A stretch of 64,000 bases of DNA from Halichondria panicea. Its lineage: Eukaryota > Porifera > Demospongiae > Suberitida > Halichondriidae. Shown in pieces: positions 1 to 11,975 of this stretch; position 1 is the stretch's first letter; the number at the start of each line of letters is the position of its first letter. The notes beneath the pieces were generated by a model, which searched no databases, was not told the DNA's origin, and saw nothing but the letters and a program-made list of their open reading frames with translations. Position numbers and translations under genes: made by a program. The DNA is taken from positions 2,639,525-2,703,524 of the forward strand of contig NC_087378.1 of the NCBI RefSeq assembly GCF_963675165.1, read 5' to 3'.

Positions 1-1
1 A

Positions 2-211
2 TTTGCTGCCATCATTGGCTCTCGATGGCAGTGTCTTGCTTCTCTCCTCTCCCTCACCTCTGAAGATATTGTGAGCATCAAGAGAGAGTCAAGAGGAGCA
101 GAACCCACCAGACAAGCACTCGTCATGCTGCAGAAGTGGGGAGCTAGCGACACGGCAACTTATGGGCAGCTGCAAGAAAGACTATGTACACTTTCAGTAT
201 TTCATATTTGA
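2..211 (+). CDS. Death-domain protein, C-terminal exon (partial)
   Basis: An open frame enters from the left edge and ends at TGA (209-211), giving 69 residues. It reads like the second half of a death domain: helix residues SRWQCLASLLSLTSEDI, then EPTRQALVMLQKW, then the closing segment TYGQLQERLC. The order W..LA..L.L...DI...K...E...QAL.ML..W matches the Pfam Death fold, which makes homotypic contacts in apoptotic and innate-immune adaptors. The tail after the domain is short (TLSVFHI), so the domain is C-terminal as in many adaptors and receptors. Upstream exons lie outside the window, so partner domains are unknown. The first base of the window may be within an exon or at a splice site. 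Confidence 0.75.
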   Translation, partial: FAAIIGSRWQCLASLLSLTSEDIVSIKRESRGAEPTRQALVMLQKWGASDTATYGQLQERLCTLSVFHI

Positions 212-827
212 TCTATCATCACACCATGCACTACTGCAACAAATAGACATTTTCAGCAACATGCATTATGTTAATTAGTGCACTGAGCCCCACACGTCAT
301 AACAAACCCACAACATGCACTACTTTACGATATATAGTCATACTACAGCCTTTACAATTGTATAAACTGAATATTAATTTTCACAGCAGTTGACACACAT
401 CATGTTCATATCACACTTTTTTTATTATTGCACATTCTCATGTAGTTTATCACGTCAGTTTATGATTTTGTTTTATACTTGTAGCTAGTGACTTTGAGCT
501 GGCCATTGGATTAGCCCCCCCAGCCATGACTCTTCACGTAGATGTTAGAACGCTAATCAGAAAATGTTATTTAGCTATAGGAGCCCCCCTCATGTACCTT
601 ACCTGTTGAATTGATCACTTTGTAATATTAAGTTGTTGTGCCAGTAATTGTGAGTGTATTATACAGATCAAAAATGGATTAAAATCATGAGAGGGGAGAA
701 GGGTACATGCGTGATGAATTATATAACACAAAATTAAAACAAAATCATAACCTGAGTGCGTTAATACGTCATGTGAAACAAAAAAATACACACACAAAAT
801 AATGTCGATTGCAAATGTGAGTGAAGT
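212..827. other. Intergenic, nothing recognised
   Basis: AT-rich sequence between the converging death-domain exon (+) and the phospholipase (-). It should contain both 3' ends, but no coding exon, repeat arm or RNA gene was recognised. Confidence 0.5.
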
Positions 828-2820
828 CTATGCGGTACCAGTTATTTGCAGCAAAAGGGGTAATAACCTGTCTGATTTGTAATCTTCCATGCCGTGCATG
901 TACATTCTTGAGAGTATCATAATGTCAACAAGTTTACGAGAGTCGGTTTCTGTTGGCTCAATTTTTTCGTCCAGAGGAGGACTGAATCGATAAAAGGGAA
1001 TGCCCTGAGCCTCACAGCTGGTCTTGCATCGATCAGCAATTGCCTCAGATTGCCCGAGCTGCATAAAAATACAATTATTTATAGATAATTACTAACAAAG
1101 GTAGAAATGCATTCATACCCTACGGGATAGTTTTTTTAAAGTAATATGAGCACAATGAACAGCTGTCACTTACAGCATCGCTAAGCATTCTGAATAGATT
1201 CTGGACTCCCACAAAGATACTGATCTTTCCTAGTCTGCTGGGAGGGAAAAGTCCTGATCCCACGGACACCATGCAGGATATGGGCATCCGTTGGTTCTTT
1301 ACCTGGTAAAATGACTGAATCTTGGCAAGTCCTCCATCACAAGGGTTATTGGCCATTACACCACCATCAACGTAGTTGTCCAGCTCACTGAAGTAGAGGG
1401 GAGCAGCACTTGAATACCGAGCTACCTTCCAGACTGGCTCTGTTATTAATGAAAAAATGTACGTATTGAGTGGTATCTATAAGAATACACATAATTTATG
1501 TATGATTACTTGCGGTTGAACGTTTTTCACTATTATCATGCTTCAATACTTATTATGGAACCTACGTGTGCTAAACTGATCATCAAAGCAGTTGTTGAAG
1601 TAATGGATGTTCATGGGTGTGTTGGACTTGTCCACAGCTGTGATCAACACTCTGCAAAGGAGAGCAAATACAGTGACAACACAAAACCAATCAATGCACA
1701 AGTATAACCAGTACAATACACTCAAAGAACAAGGAGCATAAACAAATTATGTTGTGGACTAGTGAGTGACCAAGGAGCATAATTATGTTTGGAATAGTGG
1801 AGTGACTTACTTTGGGTGCCTGCGGTCACACATTCTCTGTTCAGTCCCCAACACTTCCTGTAAGAGCTCTTCTAAAACCTTAGTGTTGTAGCCACCAAAC
1901 CCCTTCTTGCTTGAAAACACCTTGTCCTTGAGACGGAAATACATTCTCCTCAGTTGAGGGATAGTCATGTCTGCATAGACTAAACCCAAAGCCATTATAC
2001 CACCAATGCTGTTGCCAATGATCCAATCAAAAAGCTCGACAATTCGTTTCCCGGTCATCTTTTCTATCTCAAAAAGGATCTCCAGTTGAATAAGTCCTCT
2101 CATTCCTCCACCGTCCAGGCTCAGAATTCTGGCTCCTCCCTGAGATGCAAACTCCATTGGAGGAGGGGTTACATCGTGATCAAACGGAGTGGCACACCTC
2201 TCTCCATTGTCAGTTCTGCACCAAGTTGTCATACAGTATAAGTTTAAGTATAAATATAAGGCATATGTTCAACACTCACATAACAGTCATTCAGTTTGTA
2301 AACATAATAATTTATTAATTCCTTACTTGAACATTTGAAGTTCTCGCTGCTGTAGAAGATACACGTAGGCTTCGTCAGGCCTGATTGAAGTAGAGCCAAT
2401 CAAACGACTTCTCATGTGGTCTTCAATCTGATCTGAGAGGACATGCTTTGCTCTCTTGAGCCCGTCATCCACAGGGTTGGAGTCATTGCATGGGATGTCC
2501 ACCTCTTCCTCCGGGCTGATGCCATAGTACAGGGAGCTGGATGAGGGACTCTCTACCATACAGCCTTGCTTACACCCGACTGATACCAGTAAGGGAACAA
2601 CATTGTCTTTCTGTGGTGTGCATGTATGGAAGGGGGTGTGAGTTGAAGGTGTGTGTTTACACGTGTGACGTGTGTATATACAAAATGTATGAACAATTAA
2701 GCACATTGGGCTTACTCTATTTTCAATGGCCATGTCAAGAGGTGTCTGCTTGAAGTCATTCCTGGAATTACAGTGGGCACCAAACACAACAAGCGTCTTG
2801 ATAATAAGTTCATCTGCAAT
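828..2820 (-). CDS. iPLA2 (PLA2G6-type) patatin-like phospholipase, 5' incomplete
   Basis: Six minus-strand exons (2820-2716, 2610-2327, 2215-1811, 1651-1566, 1439-1174, 1058-828) all have GT donors and AG acceptors and sum to 1377 nt, exactly 459 codons with the stop. The first visible exon is an ankyrin repeat (IIKTLVVFGAHCNSRNDFKQ). The patatin domain follows, with the glycine-rich DGGGMRGL loop, the nucleophile elbow GNSIGG, and the catalytic Asp of the dyad in YVDGGVMANNP. The C-terminus resembles vertebrate group VIA enzymes (IPFYRFSPPLDEK). The family hydrolyses the sn-2 acyl chain of phospholipids independently of calcium, with ankyrin repeats N-terminal. Vertebrate members have about seven repeats; only one is visible, and the DNA 5' of it is a foldback element and an eIF3E relic. 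The gene is therefore either truncated or its 5' exons lie beyond about 5 kb. Elbow residues N and I replace the usual T/V and T but keep the G-x-S-x-G core. Confidence 0.85.
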
Positions 2821-2909
2821 CTGTACGTACAACATAATTATATGTAAAGACTGTGGATCATTGTTAATATCCGACTAGAAAAACATTTGCAATGTGAAAA
2901 ATTGCTAGG

Positions 2910-3341
2910 ATTGGCCAGGGGAACCACCAAAAAGCGTGGAAACAAGAAATCTGCTAGACGAGAGCATAACCTCTAATCCGTTACAACGTCATGAAGATGT
3001 ACAATACATTACATAGACTGTGTTCCAGATCCATCTACCAGCTTCCATCCACCACATCATTCCATGCAGGTCACCAGTACGATCCATGCATGTTACTACG
3101 CATGGGTGGACTGTGTGTACCTGTGCTCAACACTGCATGTATTAGGAACATCAATTCATCACAAATCATCATGATTATGCCCGCACATTCCAAAATGGAT
3201 GTATAATAAATACGTGGTATAATTATTGGCCGGGAAAACATGGAAAACTACCAGTACGTGTGATCGAAGTTGTAACGGATTGGAGTTATGCTCTCGTCTG
3301 ATTTCTTGTTTCCACGCTCTTTGGTGGTTCCCCTGGCCAAT
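2910..3341. mobile_element. Foldback/MITE element with about 78-bp terminal inverted repeats
   Basis: The left arm (2910-2987) and right arm (3269-3341) are near-perfect reverse complements, beginning ATTGGCCAGGGGAACC. The 430-bp element has no coding capacity. It lies between the phospholipase ankyrin exon and the eIF3E relic and appears to cut the latter just after the residues CISI. No convincing target duplication was seen. Confidence 0.8.
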
Positions 3342-3390
3342 TGAAGGCAAGAGGCAACATTGAACATCATGCAAAACACTACGATGCTAC

Positions 3391-4862
3391 CTTATGCTGA
3401 TACAATGATAGATCCTACAGAAGGTTTCAAAGATAGAGAGACGAGCATTCTCAATGAAGGCTCCTTTGCATGCAACTAGTATTTTCCAGTACCTACATGT
3501 AAGTATAATAAGGAATCGTAATTAATGTGTGTGAAACATGAATGCAAAGTTACTTTTTCACATTCTGCCAACTTTTGTTGAGCCAGGTCAAAATCAAACT
3601 TGACATAAGAGGCATTCCACAAACTCAGTGATAGGATCTCGATAAGCATAAGATTCCTGTACAGAAAATTAAGGAACGTTAAGTGCACGAAAGAAAGAGA
3701 GTGTACATGGCTTACATGTTTGATGATTCTAACGAGGTCTTTGAGCAGCGTCTGTCTCTTCTTGCTGGTGATGACCAAAGCTGTCAAGTAACGGAAGATG
3801 TGAGGACAACACGTCTGGTAACTGGAGGAGAAAGAAGTTGTGTATAAGGTACAAAAAACAAAGATATTCCTAGGCTCGGGGGTCATAACATAAAATGAGA
3901 CTGCATGTATGATAAGAGCATTCACTCACTCTTGGGTGAATAAGAATAAGTTGATAATCTCCTCTTGTCCCTTGGGATGGTTGAAGTAGACAAACAGACT
4001 CCAGTGAATTAGCCAGGTTCTCTGCTGAAGTCTCGTCAGGTGAGGAACATTTGGCTGTGTAACATAGAATAATGGGCAAATTTCTTGGCAATCAGTAAAA
4101 GGAATTACACACTCTAATTCCAAGTCAGGGGAATAGCTAGGAGTTACAGCCATAGGGGTAGGGGACAAAGCAAACTTAGGGGCCCGGGCCTACTCTCCTG
4201 TCTTAACCCCCCTCCCACAGCACAGGGAGATGGTTCAATACTGACTCACTGTCTCCTCAATTTCCCTCCTCAGTTTAGCGAGCTCTTCCAAAGCACTGTC
4301 CCAGTCTTACACTAGAATGGAACACGACAGCTTTCCCCACTCAGCACTCATTAGATTCTGGTGGTCAGCAGGTGCCTATATACAATAATGAAAAATTATA
4401 CGGTGCCAAACACACGACTCCACAAGACGTCAAGGGCTAAGACACGTTACTCAATCAGACGATTGGTTTACAACTCCAATTGGATTCTTACCAACAGTCT
4501 GTAAAAGTATAGATACTCTGCTGCATCAGCATAGGTTCCACACTCAAACTTGAACTTGGCACAATCGTGAATCACATCCACCATCTTCACCTCAAACTAC
4601 AGAACGACAAGAAAACAATAGGCCTAAGACTACATCTCACCTGTACCTCTATGTACCTGATGATTTTGAATCAAATATTCTAGCAAATTCTGATCCTCCC
4701 TACAATGTGTCGAATACAAGGTATTACAAGTGACTACATGTACTCACTTTCCACTTGAACTTTCGAGTTCCTCTGAGTCGGTAAGGATGTCGAGGATCGG
4801 CCCAAGAGCCTGATCAAATTCATGCAGCTTACTCACAACTAACCCTCTCCTTTCGACTAAAT
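3391..4862 (-). pseudogene. eIF3 subunit E (INT6) pseudogene, truncated at both ends
   Basis: Eight minus-strand exon-like blocks (4862-4748, 4699-4657, 4596-4492, 4375-4250, 4054-3930, 3821-3716, 3656-3554, 3492-3391) retain splice signals and match eIF3E in order: [123 protein letters not shown]. eIF3E is a PCI-domain subunit of the translation initiation factor eIF3. Two lesions are visible: an in-frame TAA at 4309-4307 where animals usually have Gln before the N/D-W pair, and one extra base near 3607 that shifts the frame inside VEC-YVKF. The first coding part and the PCI/C-terminal end are missing. Because introns are kept, this came from DNA duplication, not retroposition. Assembly errors could explain the indel but less easily the stop plus both truncations. 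Confidence 0.8.
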
Positions 4863-6111
4863 CTGAGAGGAAAAGTGCGGTATTGCAGGAAGACGGGAAG
4901 TCTATTTTAAATACTGATAAGTTCAGGGAAGTTAACTGATAACGCACTGGGCACCATGTACCATAAATGTCAAGTACGACCGTCTCTTGGGAAATGGTGA
5001 GAGGTTGTATTTAATTATAAATACTCAGTGGCTTCAAAGATTTATATACAGTGCAGATGGTATACTGTACTATGTATTGCGTATACTTAGGACACGCTGA
5101 ATTTCTGAGTATGAGTTTCTAAGTACGGGTAATTTTCGGGGGACAAAATATTCGTGGTTCAGATACATTTCGTGGGTAATATTTTCGTGGTTGCTGCTTG
5201 CACTGCAGGTAAAGGTAGGCAAGGTTGCTTCATTCGTGGGTAAAATATTCGTGGTCATACCTCCAACCACGAAAACCACGAATAAATTATTTTGCCCCAC
5301 GAAAATTATACGGTATATCCTCAAAAGACTGCTGCCCATGCAGTGACTTAGACTGGCGGCCACAGCACCTCGCGTGCGTAGCGCAAGGGACTGGCAAACT
5401 GTCTGTCAGTCACTCGTCTCAGCTGCAACGAGCATTGCAGCCTATCAGATTGCTCAACGTCATATTAGCCCTGTAATTGTAACCGCACTTACACTTCAGG
5501 GGATTTCAGTGCATTCCATACATAGTAGCTGAATCTCGTAGCAAAATTTAACCACATTTATCTATAACGATATTCATGTTTAGTAGTGTCATACGATCTA
5601 TTACACTTCCGCTGAGACGAGTGATTGATAGGCAGTTTGCCGCCAGTCTAGCAGTGACTACATGTACATGTATACTAGTCTATAATTATACAATCAGATT
5701 CATCACTGTTATCTATGAGAGGCCTGTTACAAGTGGTAGTTTTTTTGTCTATAGCTGTTCCTTATTATGCCTCGGTGCGCATGCGCAAGCGACGTATACG
5801 GTAGTGTGTCTGTGTGTACGTGACTAGCCAAGGTTAGCCGAGGTCAGAGTTTACAAATTTCATTAAAGATGGGCGTGGCGTTATCATTTTTCTGCCAAGA
5901 AGCTGAGCAGTTATGGAGTATTTATGATTCTCTAGTACCTAGAGGTATTGTAGCCTCGATCCCAGGCTGCATGCACTTTTCTCAAGGCCTATGACTTTTC
6001 TCACGGCCTATGAGGAGGCTAGGAGTATTGTAGCCATGTACTTAATCCACTCAATATTGTTGACAGGATTGTCTTCTTTCAAATCAGAGGCACGTACATA
6101 CCCTTGGCTCT
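4863..6111. other. Repeat-rich intergenic stretch
   Basis: Contains the MITE at 5124-5315 and a small element of the TAGCCTCG-CCCAGG type at about 5953-6022. No convincing coding exon was found on either strand, and open frames here overlap the repeats. Confidence 0.5.
5124..5315. mobile_element. MITE, TACCGTATAATTTTCGTGGGG-end family
   Basis: The ends are inverted: left TACGGGTAATTTTCGGGGG and right CCCCACGAAAATTATACGGTA. The interior repeats CGTGGGTAA-ATATTCGTGG. It is related by its termini to the copies near 9539, 17070 and 47398. Confidence 0.65.
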
Positions 6112-6118
6112 ATTGAGG

Positions 6119-6940
6119 CAGAGATACAAAAGAAAGGGGATTGGAAACGATCGCCCACGCCCTATGTAAAAGGACTGACATCCGGTGAAGCACTCCGTGT
6201 AATTATTGCGCTCGCAAATAATTACATGGAAAAGTTTTATATCCCTGGTTTCTAGCTCTCCTATCCACTAGAGATCACTCAGGGCCTGGGAGATACTTGA
6301 GAGAAGTAAGCTTATACCACTGACAAGCTCTAAGTCCGTTGTCTTTACTCTGTTTCCAATTTTTTTGAGTTTAGCTTGAATTACTCTATGTCAACTTTCC
6401 TTCTAGAGTGGACTACATGCAGGTATTGACATTACTACATAAGTAGAATAGGTAAAACATGACTGTAAATGACTGTAGATTGCTAAAAATCAATTTTAAT
6501 ATTTTGAGCAAAAGGGGGGTTCCTTTGCTCCCTTGGATCTCCCCCTGGATCCGCCTCTGCTGTTCATAAACGTTTGCAGTATAGTCCTTCAAACTGCTTT
6601 AGTATACTTTTAGACACGCCACGGGCCTGTCCCTCCTACGACTTCATAGTAAAGGCTATTTCTTCTTGCATAGCATTTATTTGTCTAGTAATAGTGGCTG
6701 CATGGCTTAGTCGACTTTTTAGAGCTAAATTCTCTTTACTTTTTAGAAAAATCAACATTAAAAATGATCAATTTCACTGTTTCTATGTACAGCACATTGT
6801 AGAGCAGTCAAGACTGGTAATGAGCATGCTGACTATAAATATAATCCTTTGTAGTTTTAGCCACGCCCTATAACGCGGAATGCTTCACGCAAAAATTTCG
6901 TAAAAATTTCGTTTCCAATCCCCTTTCTTTTGTATCTCTG
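6119..6940. mobile_element. Non-autonomous hAT-like element with 7-bp target duplication
   Basis: The termini are inverted (left CAGAGATACAAAAGAAAGGG, right CCCTTTCTTTTGTATCTCTG), and the 822-bp element is flanked by ATTGAGG at 6112-6118 and 6941-6947. The CAGAG start is usual for hAT elements, whose duplications are normally 8 bp. No transposase is encoded. Confidence 0.75.
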
Positions 6941-6947
6941 ATTGAGG

Positions 6948-8216
6948 TGAGGGCTTATTCACCTATTTTATAATGTTAACACACTCTTGATTTGTTTTAG
7001 TTATAAATAGTTGATGAGATAATTATGGTAGCGATGTCAGATCGATTTTCATTTTTGCTATTTCTAACTCCTATGTATTACTATCTCTTTTGAACACTCT
7101 AGGCAAACCAGAAAAACTTTACTGCACTGGATTTGGTCAAGCGAATGCAGAGATACAGCGTTTTGAAGAACACTAGTCAGGGAAAAATTCATACAAAAAT
7201 TTACCGCATTTTAATAGCCTCGTTCATAGGGCGTAGCGCGGATAATTTTCGAGGCTCCACTGCAGAATTCAACACACATGTAATGGTAGCCTCGATCCCA
7301 GGCCGAGTTTTCGCTTTTATAACGGTTAGGAGAACAACTGGGCCTGGTACTAGTTGTCTGCGCATGCGTCAAATTTTCATTGTATTTGTGGTCGGCAAAG
7401 ATATTTAATAAATCAATAATCGAAATTTGTACACAGAAAATGCACAGAGTGAGTACACAAAAGATGCACATAGGGAGCTGCTTCACAAGGGCCTGGGGAG
7501 TTGCCAGTTGTGCTGCAGCACGATTACAGTGACCCAGGGCAACTTCAAGATGATTGAATGCCTTCAAATTACGTTTCAACGATTTAGCAGGCTGCTGGAC
7601 TTCTCTGATTCTAGGCCCCAACTTGTAACTCAGTTAAACTTTGCTTGAGAAAACGTAGATTCTCTTGATGCCTCTGAGCTACCCAGCAACACTCGAACGA
7701 TCAGGTCATACTCCAGTCCTGTAAGTAAGGACAATATTAAAGAAACCAAACACGGTTAAACCCTTATCTTAAACTGTCCAGTCTTGTCCGTTAGTATGGC
7801 CAAGAGGAACAATGTTGGGATAGCTGGATAGTAGCCATTGCTCCTGTACAGAGAAGTAGACATTCAAAATACGTGTAGATCTACTGTATACATGTACATA
7901 TTAAATTTCTCGTATTAAACAGGTTATAGTGTCATTGTCGACGAGCTGATGATGGCAGCACCAAGTTCTCTAGCTCACACTCTTCACTTGATCCACCATA
8001 TTAATGATGATACTATAGATCTTTTAAGGTATAGCCAGCGATCCGATTACGGCAGATGTTTTTAATATATCTGATGATAGATCTTGATTAGTGCTCTCTA
8101 GTGGTGGTCTTGGATTTCCAGTGCCTTGCTTGGTTCTCTAGATATGAAGGCCGAAAGTAGCTGGGCGTGGTCTGGCGAGTGGGTAAAGGGTGCTAGGTAT
8201 GAAAGTGGCTTAATGG
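6948..8216. other. Repeat-rich stretch without a supported gene
   Basis: Holds a TAGCCTCGATCCCAGGCC-type repeat near 7290-7375 ending in a TGCGCATGCG motif. Open frames at 7133-7648 run through this repeat in both directions and show no domain, so they are not called as genes. Confidence 0.45.
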
Positions 8217-8365
8217 GGGTCAGAGGTCAGTTTGGAAAAGGGTTGGGCTTGCAAATGAGAATGAGAATCCGGATGACGACATGTCTGGGTCAGAGGTCAG
8301 ATGGGCTGGGCATCCGGATGACGTATGAGTTCAGAGGTCAGCAAGATAAAACGGGTCAGAGGTCA
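8217..8365 (+). promoter_or_regulatory. Cluster of four DR1-like (GGGTCA-n-AGGTCA) sites
   Basis: GGGTCAGAGGTCA occurs at 8217-8229, 8287-8299 and 8353-8365, with AGTTCAGAGGTCA at 8328-8340. These match two AGGTCA-type half sites spaced by one base, the DR1 arrangement bound by HNF4/RXR nuclear receptors. The motif recurs at 41338-41350 within a shared repeat, so it may be only a repeat constituent. Function is inference. Confidence 0.3.
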
Positions 8366-9538
8366 GCTCAGAAAAAAGGGGCTGGGCTCTGTGCTTTATA
8401 TAGAAATACAATTCAAATAAGTACGGCCTGGGGTCAAGGCAGCTAGCTAGCTACTATACTATACAGTATACTATACCTTAGGGCAGTGCTAAATAGACAA
8501 AGACAGCACTCTACACAGTATCACAGGTGAGGAAGTACACGTGCATTGGAGGGTAAAAATACAGAGGTTATATGTATATTATTTAGACTCGCATGCCGTC
8601 ACTGTTGCAGGCGAACAGTAGACTGGTCAAACTCCGTGTTGAGACTCGTGTTGCACAGTCAGCATATCAGAAAATATGAAAAAAATGGCTGCGGTTTTCG
8701 TGACGTCAGTATACTGCATGTGATACGTAGAGTTTTCTAGTGAAACGTCACTATCATTGATCTTGCGGTAACCGCATGCGGTTAGTTGCCACAAATATCG
8801 TGGCAAACGTTACACGAGTCTCTACACGGAGTTTGACCAGTCCCTTTCTCAAGGGCTGGCTGGCGAGTCTATATATTATTGGCTACTCATTCATTTGTGA
8901 TACCCCAAGTCAGGATGGATCTCATCTCTTTATTGAGAAGAACCTCAAGGTAGAGGGTAGATAGGCGTGGCCCGCCTCCAAAAAGGGAGACGGGTTGCAG
9001 CCCTATTTAGCATTCGTTCTGAGCCGTGTGAGAGTTGTCCTGTTGGAATAACAAACCACAAAATGCGTGATGCGTGGGTGATATATTGCTTCAGCCTCAA
9101 TAACAGACCGCCAGTGATGTATTTATACTAGAGGCCAATAATATTTTGTGCGTGGGCGGGTATTTGCATTCTTGTGAGAGCGTGACATTCTTCACGCACT
9201 GGGATAACTCTCAACACGGCAGCTTGCCAGTCCCTAAAGCGCAGTGGAGGGGAGTGGTTTTCCAGTCTATCAGATTACAGACTGCTTACGTAATGCATTT
9301 CAGCACCAATCAGATTTTATAGCCCTTATGTAATGCATTTGTTGGCTTCCCAGCTTCTCCCCTTTATGCAGCAAGCTGGTAACTCACTCAAAATAAGGCC
9401 TTCTACAACACAGAAGTGATTGTGTGCATGTGCTCCGTTTGTAATCCCTCTCTTCTCAGGGTCCATTTTGGGCGGAAGATTTAAGCACACGTAAGCGCGT
9501 CGCAAAATGTTTGACTACGCCCACTTTTGTTGATTATA
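8366..9538. other. Small inverted-repeat elements, no gene
   Basis: Two short elements are visible. About 8619-8843 has arms with GACTGGTCAAACTCCGTGT. About 9020-9226 has arms around GCCGTGT-GAGAGTT. The stretch 8340-8565 shares blocks with 41335-41545. No coding exon was recognised. Confidence 0.5.
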
Positions 9539-9969
9539 TACCGTATAGCAGGTATATTTCGAGGGTATATAATAATTATAAGACCCATAATACAAGATAG
9601 CCAGGAAACCTAAACCATTCAAATTATTATCTTACGACCTTAGCTGTTTATCGTTTTATTACGTACTCCATTAAAAAATGTTCGCGGATTGAGCCTCTAC
9701 CGCGAAGATTTATACCCACGAAAATTTATATCTTTATTGAATAGTAGGCGTGTTCAGTATTATTGACCACACCTATTGACTATAAGAGGTGCCTCACCGT
9801 TATAGGCTAGTCCTGGATTCGAGGCTAACGGTGTGGAGGTACAGCTGCATGTTGATGTGCGCATGCGCCAAAAGGCTGGAACTCAGACCACGAAAATAAA
9901 TCCGCGAAATCCTTTGTAATGGTCCATCCGCGAAAATTTATACCCTCGTAATATACCCGCTATACGGTA
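9539..9969. mobile_element. MITE with TACCGTATAGC...ATATTTCGAGGG ends
   Basis: The left end TACCGTATAGCAGGTATAT and right end ATATACCCGCTATACGGTA are reverse complements apart from one base. The interior carries TTCGCGG-AAATTTATACCC motifs. Same family as 17070-17255. Confidence 0.7.
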
Positions 9970-10420
9970 CTTAGCCCAGAGGAGGTCCAACATGTGTGCA
10001 CAAATCACTACAACTCATTTTGACAAGTATATTATCTGTTACAGTTCTGTAGACTATAATAGTATATGAGTAACAAATTAATATTTACACAAGCACACAT
10101 TCACAGCATTTGTTTTAGGGGGGGGGACGGGTGATGCGTGGAATTGGGGTTTCCCATTTAAATGTCACTGTTTTATTTGGTGGGGGTGAGGGGTAGCGAT
10201 TGTGGTGGTATCGATGGTTTGTGTACGGGGGAGGTGGGAAATAAGCTCTGTCGCTGCTGTACGGAGGAGGTGAAGAGCTATTAGTAGGGGGAAGAGAGGA
10301 TGTTTAGTTCATGCATACTAACATTTTTCTTCATTAAGCAATTCTACAGACAGTTGCAAGTTGGTTGTCCAATTGAAGTGCAGTGTTGTATGGCGCTATA
10401 TTAGTGCCATAATTCAAGGG

Positions 10421-10665
10421 GGGTATACTTTTTTGCATTAGGGGGTATACTTTTTCATTAGGGGGTATACTTTTTTTTATTAGGGGGTATACTTTTTCAT
10501 TAGGGCATACTCTTTTCATTATAGGGGATATACTTTTTCATTAGGGTATACTCTTTTCATTGTAGGGGGTACACTTCTTCATTAGGGTATACTCTTTTTC
10601 ATTAGGGGGTACACTTTTTCATTAGGGTGTACTCTTTTCATTAGGGGGTACAATTTTTTTCATGA
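10421..10665. repeat. 20-bp tandem repeat, left arm of palindrome
   Basis: About 12 units of GTATACTTTTTCATTAGGGG with variable length of the T run. It is the mirror of the array at 11708-11975. Confidence 0.85.
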
Positions 10666-11707
10666 GAGCAGTATAGGAGAACATTATTCAGTATACTTTT
10701 CACTGGAGCCCTTTATTTATGGGCTCCTGATAAATCGATGACCATTTCCAGAAGACGTTTGACTTATTGATCGATCTTTGACCTGAACACAGAAGAAATT
10801 CAGAGGAGGCTGGAACCACTTGACCTTAGTTAGGGTCACTAAATAGGATTTTCTTCAAACTTCTCTTTCAGACTACTTCAATCTAGTTTTAGTGTCTGTA
10901 AGTTATTCTACAGGGGGGGGGTCAATTTTTATTTCGCCAATTTTGTTCAAAAGCAGAGATACGATCAAAAGTCAGCTCTTGTACTAGCCTCGATATCGTG
11001 AGCAAAACAAAATTAACAAAATTAAAGTGTGTTTATAACTGCATGGAACAAAGCATATTTTTCAGCTCTCAATGCAGTGAAGTAGTAGCAGCATCATGAA
11101 ACGTTTGTCCGAAGTCCAGAAAGTTTGCGTACCTCTCCTGCTCTTACTGTACATGATCTATTAAAGTGTATCTGGTGACATCAAGAGCACAGTAACTACA
11201 AACTCTTTACTGGTGCACACACCCCTTTTGCTCATTACACGCCCCTTTTTAGCAGCTCGCCTCATCCAATGGAAGTGCTGGGCGTTGCCTATCCTATGGT
11301 CAAAGCCAGTTGTGCGTTTCCCTCGAGAACAAGCCGCTCACGATATCGAGGCTAGTACAAGAGCTGACTTTTATCCTATCTCTGCTTTTGAACAAAATTG
11401 GCGAAATAAAATTGATCCCCCCCCTGTAGAATAACGTTTTAAAACTTATAGACACTAAAACTAGACTTGAAGTAGTCTGAAAGAGAAGTTTGAAGAAATC
11501 CTATATTTAGTGACCTTAATTAATTAACTGACTAAGGTCAAGTAGTTCCAGCCTCCTCTGAATTTCTTGTGTTCAGGTCAAAGGTCGATCAATAAGTCAA
11601 ATGTCTTCTGGAAATGGTCATCGATTTATCAGGAGCCCAGGGCTCCAGTGAATTTTGAAAAGTATACTGAATAATGTTCTCCTATACAGCTCTCATGAAA
11701 AAAATTT

Positions 11708-11975
11708 ATACCCTAGAAAAAAGTGTACCTCCTAATGAAAAGAGAGTGCACCCTAATGAAAAAGTGTACCCCCTAATGAAAAGTGTACACCCTAATGAAA
11801 AAGTGTACCCCCTACTGAAAAGAGTATACCCTAATGAAAAAGTATACCCCCTAATAAAAAAGTATACCCCCTAATGAAAAAGTATACCCCCTAATAAAAA
11901 AAAGTATACCCCCAAATGAAAAAGTATACCCCCTAATAAAAAAAAGTATACCCACTAATGAAAAAGTATACCCCC
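11708..11975. repeat. 20-bp tandem repeat, right arm of palindrome
   Basis: About 13 units of CCCCTAATGAAAAAGTATAC. The apparent open frame with repeated PNEKVYPL is a by-product of this array and is not a gene. Confidence 0.85.

Noticed and set aside
8126-8446. Trp/Gly-rich open frame
   Set aside because: Composed of the GGGTCAGAGGTCAG repeats; no domain and shared with another repeat block.
10430-10660. Telomere-like TTAGGG repeats
   Set aside because: The TTAGGGG piece is part of a 20-bp unit with GTATACTTTTTCA, not a (TTAGGG)n tract.
11674-11874. Open frame with repeated PNEKVYPL
   Set aside because: Generated by the 20-bp tandem repeat inside the palindrome arm.
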